From NCBI GenBank assembly GCA_026387595.1, contig JAPLLL010000103.1, positions 1-8,100 on the forward strand: DNA of 8,100 nt, given 5' to 3'. A program made the position numbers and the translations under genes. Below the pieces are notes generated by a model. It made no database searches. It saw only the letters and a program-made list of their open reading frames with translations, and was not told where the DNA came from. Of the stretch, positions 5,737-8,100 are shown piece after piece (positions within the stretch are counted from its first letter, which is position 1; the number at the start of each line of letters is the position of its first letter). Source of the stretch: Candidatus Omnitrophota bacterium. GTDB taxonomy: Bacteria; Omnitrophota; Gorgyraeia; JABMQH01.

Positions 5737-6819
5737 CTATTTATTTAAAAAATCCCGAGTTTCGCTCATAAGTTCTGCGATCAGCTGCTTAACTGAAATA
5801 ATTTCCTTGATACGATAGGCATTGCTGCCGCACATCGCAAATCCTTTATCCATTTCGCCGCGGGAAGCGCTTACAAGCGCCTTCGCAATGCAATAGTTGA
5901 CCTTCTTCGGATCGCACGTAGACAGGCACTTGTAAACACAGCCGAAATCTACGCGCCCGCCTTCGGATATTTTTTTGACAAAATCATTCCGTATAACCCT
6001 CCCGGGCAGTCCAACCGGACTCTTTATAACCACAATATCTTCCTTTTTCGCGGAAAGATACGCTTCTTTATACTTCGGAGAAACGTCGCATTCATGCGTG
6101 CACACAAATCGCGTCGCCATCTGGACTGCGCTTGCTCCAAGGAGAATAACCCTCGCGATATCCTTGCCGTCAAAAATACCTCCGGCCGCAATAACAGGGA
6201 TTTTCTGTTTATCGCTTTCAAAAGCCCGGACGATCAGCAAAACCTCTTCCAGGATCTTATCCAGAAATACGTTCTTCGTATCCTCAAGCTCCTTCATGCT
6301 ATAGCCTAAATGCCCGCCGGCAAGAGGGCCTTCCACTACAATCGCGTCCGGCAGGCGTTTATATCTTCTCTTCCAGGTGCTGCAGATAATAAACGCTGCC
6401 CTGGCTGAAGAAACGATCGGGATCAACTTAGTCTTATTGTTTTTGATCAGAGAGGGCAGCTTAAGCGGCAGCCCTGCACCGGAAATTATAGCATCCACTG
6501 ACTCTTTCTGAGCCGTATCAACGAGGTCGTCATAATTGGTCAGCGCGCACATGATATTTACGCCAAACGGGTTTTTTGTCATGCGGCGGGTCTCTTTGAT
6601 ACTGTCCGTCAGGGATTCGCGCGAACGTTTCGGATAGTCATATTTTTGGGCGCTCTCGTCTTCCGCGAGTCCCACGGCCGCTATAACCCCAAACGCGCCT
6701 TCGTTTGACACCGCGGAAACCAGCGAAGCCGTAGACACGCGCACACCCATACCCCCCTGGATAATGGGGATCTCGATCCTTAAATCACCCATAGTAAGAC
6801 TTTTCAGTTCAGCTCTCAT
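5737..6819 (-). CDS. NAD(P)H-dependent flavin oxidoreductase (nitronate monooxygenase-like)
   Basis: A 360-residue TIM-barrel FMN protein of the 2-nitropropane dioxygenase/nitronate monooxygenase/FabK superfamily. Visible features are PIIQGGMGVRVS near the N-terminus, NPFGVNIM, ISGAGLP, AGGHLG (the active-site His region), VIAAGGIFDGKDIA and GASAVQMATRF (the phosphate-binding barrel end). The C-terminus carries a Cys-containing block, CVYKCLSTCDPKKVNYCI, seen in a subgroup of anaerobe enzymes as far as I recall. Substrates in this subgroup are poorly defined; nitronate oxidation, enoyl-ACP reduction or another flavin reaction are all possible. The ATG at 6819 is preferred over TTG at 6849, which lies against a terminator. 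The ribosome site is weak. A promoter and terminator-like hairpin lie just upstream. It seems to be the first gene of the run leading to the helicase and tadA. Confidence 0.88.
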   Translation of the reverse strand: MRAELKSLTMGDLRIEIPIIQGGMGVRVSTASLVSAVSNEGAFGVIAAVGLAEDESAQKYDYPKRSRESLTDSIKETRRMTKNPFGVNIMCALTNYDDLVDTAQKESVDAIISGAGLPLKLPSLIKNNKTKLIPIVSSARAAFIICSTWKRRYKRLPDAIVVEGPLAGGHLGYSMKELEDTKNVFLDKILEEVLLIVRAFESDKQKIPVIAAGGIFDGKDIARVILLGASAVQMATRFVCTHECDVSPKYKEAYLSAKKEDIVVIKSPVGLPGRVIRNDFVKKISEGGRVDFGCVYKCLSTCDPKKVNYCIAKALVSASRGEMDKGFAMCGSNAYRIKEIISVKQLIAELMSETRDFLNK

Positions 6820-6850
6820 ATTTAATTCTTTTCTGTTTACGCAGAACAAT

Positions 6851-6889
6851 AAAAAAACCGTAAAGGCTAGTAGTCTTTTCTTTACGGTT
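6851..6889 (-). terminator. Intrinsic terminator-like hairpin
   Basis: On the minus strand AACCGTAAAG (6889-6880) and CTTTACGGTT (6865-6856) form a perfect 10-bp stem with a 14-nt loop. The stem ends in the first two bases of a run of seven Ts (6857-6851). It ends transcripts coming from 7000 downwards, either as the end of a small RNA or as an attenuator 31 nt before the flavin oxidoreductase start. Confidence 0.75.
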
Positions 6890-6938
6890 CAAGATTTTCT
6901 AATCTTTGAAGCACCCATTAGTCGGAATACTTGGCGCT
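6851..6938 (-). ncRNA. Putative structured small RNA or attenuator leader, about 88 nt
   Basis: The stretch between the promoter at 6945-6973 and the T-run at 6851 has no credible protein gene but folds well on paper. GCGCC near the start can pair with GGTGC about 20 nt later. TTCAA(A)GATT then pairs with AATCTTGAA around AGAA. The terminator stem follows. An alternative pairing of CTAAT with ATTAG joins the first loop to the second hairpin. A nine-codon ORF (MGASKIRKS) is present but has no ribosome site. I do not recognise a known RNA family. It may be a free small RNA or a riboswitch-like or attenuator leader of the flavin oxidoreductase operon. Confidence 0.45.
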
Positions 6939-6944
6939 TTTGGT

Positions 6945-6973
6945 ATTATACACCTAATGCCCGGGCTTGTCAA
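6945..6973 (-). promoter_or_regulatory. Consensus sigma70 promoter
   Basis: On the minus strand a perfect TTGACA (6973-6968) and a perfect TATAAT (6950-6945) are separated by exactly 17 bp. The expected start is near 6938. This is the strongest promoter in the window and should be highly active unless regulated. It serves the putative leader or small RNA and, by read-through, the flavin oxidoreductase, helicase and tadA genes. Confidence 0.85.
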
Positions 6974-6985
6974 TCGCAATCCGTG

Positions 6986-7012
6986 CCTGGCCCCGCCTTC
7001 GGCGGGATCAGG
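6986..7012. repeat. Intergenic REP-like hairpin with CGCC-TTC-GGCG core
   Basis: CCTGGCCCCGCC (6986-6997) and GGCGGGATCAGG (7001-7012) pair at 11 of 12 positions (one a wobble) around TTC. There is no T-run, so it is a poor intrinsic terminator, though it could stop or stabilise the tRNA-Arg transcript 3' end. Its first arm with CGTG in front recurs at 7030-7044. Confidence 0.65.
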
Positions 7013-7020
7013 TCTGCTTA

Positions 7021-7159
7021 GTGGTCAAACGTGCCTGGTCCCGCAAAAATTTAAATATCGCGCCCGGGCCGGTTTGAACGGCCAGCCTACTGGTTCGTAG
7101 CCAGTTACTCTATCCAATTGAGCTACGGGCGCACGATTAAATTTTTGCGGGACGACCAC
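7021..7159. repeat. Inverted repeat bracketing tRNA-Arg
   Basis: GTCCCGCAAAAATTTAA (7038-7054) has a perfect 17-nt inverse copy at 7137-7153. A further 6-bp pair, GTGGTC (7021-7026) and GACCAC (7154-7159), extends it, with an 11-nt insertion (7027-7037) in one arm only. The tRNA lies in the middle with 4-5 nt on each side. The outer end stops 5 nt from the stop codon of the OB-fold gene. In a pre-tRNA the arms would form a helix of about 23 bp below the acceptor stem. It could instead be the ends of a small mobile element. Confidence 0.8.
7059..7132 (-). tRNA. tRNA-Arg (anticodon ACG)
   Basis: A 74-nt tRNA. Acceptor GCGCCCG (7132-7126) pairs with CGGGCGC (7066-7060). The D-arm is GCTC/GAGT with AATTGGATA. 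The anticodon stem ACTGG/CCAGT holds loop CTACGAA, giving anticodon ACG. The T-arm is GGCCG/TTCAAAC/CGGCC. The discriminator is G and no CCA is encoded. A34 should become inosine by the TadA encoded at 3843-4307. It follows the MetRS-type OB-fold gene and is enclosed by an inverted repeat. Confidence 0.97.
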
Positions 7160-7164
7160 CTCAA

Positions 7165-7485
7165 TTACTTTACTATCGAGCCTAATTTCACGGGTTTATC
7201 CGTCGTAACTACCACTATCCCCGTGTCATCAGAAGCGGCCAGGATCATGCCGTTACTCTGTACGCCCCGCAGCGTAACAGGATCGAGATTATTCACGATA
7301 ACAACCTGCTTGCCTACAAGCGCTTCTTTCGTATAAGAAGGCTTTATGCCGGCGACAACTTCTTTCTTGACGTCGCCCAGGTCAACTGTAATTACATACA
7401 ATTTATCAGCATTGGGGTGGTCCTTTACTTCCACTATACTGGCTATCTTAAGCTCTATCTTTCTAAAATCATCTATGCCGGCCAT
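7165..7485 (-). CDS. tRNA-binding OB-fold protein, MetRS C-terminal (beta) type
   Basis: A 106-residue protein made almost entirely of the EMAPII/Trbp111-like OB fold. It has FRKIELKIASIVEVKDHPNADKL at the start, then KKEVVAGIKPSYTKEALVGK, VVIVNNLDPVTLRGVQSNGMILAA and a final strand. These match the C-terminal domain of methionyl-tRNA synthetase, the 'beta subunit' when encoded alone, more closely than chaperone CsaA. The domain grips the outside corner of tRNAs and either dimerises MetRS or acts in trans. The ATG at 7485 is chosen because GAGGAGG lies 5 nt before it; an upstream in-frame start at 7506 lacks such a site. The gene has its own promoter and is followed within 33 nt by tRNA-Arg. 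Whether the MetRS catalytic subunit here lacks this domain cannot be seen from this window. Confidence 0.88.
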   Translation of the reverse strand: MAGIDDFRKIELKIASIVEVKDHPNADKLYVITVDLGDVKKEVVAGIKPSYTKEALVGKQVVIVNNLDPVTLRGVQSNGMILAASDDTGIVVVTTDKPVKLGSIVK

Positions 7486-7521
7486 AAGGCCCTCCTCTTT
7501 TATCAATTAAGATCATGAAAC

Positions 7522-7551
7522 ATTATAACATCTAACGGCGATTTTAGGCAA
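7522..7551 (-). promoter_or_regulatory. Putative sigma70 promoter of the OB-fold/tRNA-Arg unit
   Basis: On the minus strand TTGCCT (7551-7546, four of six consensus positions) is followed after 18 bp by a perfect TATAAT (7527-7522). The -35 overlaps the end of the HD-GYP gene. The likely start near 7515 gives a 30-nt leader that carries GAGGAGG before the ATG at 7485. The promoter would also drive tRNA-Arg. Confidence 0.6.
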
Positions 7552-8100
7552 TAGCGGATTCTATCGACTGGTTTGCCCGTAAGAGTTTTTTTAAAGTGGG
7601 CTTAATACAAAGGAATACCTTGATTATGTCCGGGTCAAAAAAGGTGCCGCTTCTTTCTTCTATGTCCTTTACCGCCTCTTCAAAAGACCATGCTTTTTTA
7701 TAGCTTCGCTTTGACACAAGCGCGTCAAACCAATCCGCTATAGTTACGATGCGGCCGTTAAGCGGTATGTTTTTGCCTTTTAGGCCGCGGGGATAGCCTG
7801 TTCCGTCATATTTCTCGTGGTGCGTAAGTGCTATCTCGCCGGCCGACTTTACCATGGGAAATTTACTTGTGGCAAAGAGCTTCCCCCCGATGATCGTATG
7901 CCGCTGCATTATTTTACGCTCTTCTGTCGTAAGCGCGCCGTCTTTATCCAGGATGGAATCCGGGACGCCGATCTTGCCTATATCATGCATCATGCTGGCG
8001 TATCTCATAATATCCGTCTCTTCGACGGACAGATCCAGCGCCTCCGCTATTGCAACGGCGTAGTCGCTCACGCGGCGTATGTGGCCGCCCGTGGACGCGT
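7544..8100 (-). CDS. HD-GYP domain phosphodiesterase, C-terminal part (5' end beyond window)
   Basis: The frame is open to the window edge, so an apparent GTG start at 8071 is internal; the codons before it read STGGHIRR, the first HD-GYP helix. Then come MHDIGKIG with the HD pair, HHEKYDGTGYP (the second His pair plus the GYP motif) and IVTIADWFDALVSKR with the last metal-ligand Asp. HD-GYP proteins hydrolyse cyclic di-GMP, and some cGAMP, and are usually joined to an N-terminal sensor, receiver or GAF domain, which is not visible here. The residue four before the first His is Ser, where three-metal enzymes carry Glu, so a two-metal site is more likely. The C-terminal tail after FFDPDIIKVFL is short. 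The stop at 7544 precedes the OB-fold gene by 58 nt. Confidence 0.93.
   Translation of the reverse strand, partial: ASTGGHIRRVSDYAVAIAEALDLSVEETDIMRYASMMHDIGKIGVPDSILDKDGALTTEERKIMQRHTIIGGKLFATSKFPMVKSAGEIALTHHEKYDGTGYPRGLKGKNIPLNGRIVTIADWFDALVSKRSYKKAWSFEEAVKDIEERSGTFFDPDIIKVFLCIKPTLKKLLRANQSIESAIA

Noticed and set aside
6820..6849. Upstream TTG start of the flavin oxidoreductase
   Set aside because: It would begin two bases after the T-run of the terminator, leaving no room for a ribosome site; the ATG at 6819 fits the family N-terminus.
8069..8071. GTG at 8071 as the start of the HD-GYP gene
   Set aside because: The frame stays open to the window edge and the upstream codons encode conserved HD-GYP helix residues, so the gene is cut by the window.
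1..8100. CRISPR array, insertion sequence with transposase, phage genes or defence operon
   Set aside because: There are no regularly spaced repeats, no transposase, integrase or phage structural ORF, and no known defence gene pair on either strand.

Overview
The window looks like the chromosome of an uncultured bacterium of about 50% GC. Every supported gene lies on the minus strand, so genes read from position 8100 down to 1. Neither tRNA gene encodes its 3' CCA. Many genes begin after an AGGAGG-type ribosome site, and several overlap or abut. The mix (HD-GYP protein, stand-alone MetRS-beta-like OB fold, dnaX directly before recR without ybaB, a bacterial PC4-like protein, short GC-rich intergenic palindromes) would fit an Omnitrophota-like or other candidate-phylum genome. 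That assignment is inference only, because no taxonomic marker is present.

Layout in transcription order. (1) 8100-7544: the 3' part of an HD-GYP phosphodiesterase gene. (2) 7485-7165: a small tRNA-binding OB-fold protein of the MetRS C-terminal type behind its own promoter, followed at once by tRNA-Arg(ACG), which is bracketed by a 17-bp perfect inverted repeat. (3) 6973-6851: a consensus sigma70 promoter, a structured stretch of about 88 nt and a hairpin followed by seven Ts, which is either a small RNA gene or an attenuator-type leader. (4) 6819-3843: an NMO-type flavin oxidoreductase, a 52-residue Cys/His small protein, a DEAD-box helicase that overlaps it, and tadA. (5) 3781-248: tRNA-Ser(GCU), a PC4-like ssDNA-binding protein, dnaX, recR and a six-helix membrane protein. 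(6) 225-1: a promoter, the 5' half of a tRNA split in its D-loop by a GC-rich palindrome, and the start of a GIY-YIG endonuclease gene that runs off the window.

Much of the content is housekeeping: DNA replication and recombinational repair (dnaX, recR, possibly the PC4-like protein) and RNA or translation (helicase, TadA, two tRNAs, the MetRS-type OB fold). TadA and its expected substrate, tRNA-Arg(ACG), are both present.

The least ordinary region is 1-225. An AT-rich (about 35% GC) GIY-YIG nuclease ORF starts inside tRNA-derived sequence, and its apparent Shine-Dalgarno sequence comes from an inserted palindrome. This looks like a tRNA-associated mobile nuclease element. The next most interesting items are the promoter-leader-terminator unit at 6851-6973, the inverted repeat around tRNA-Arg, and the unannotated small Cys/His ORF at 5544-5702.
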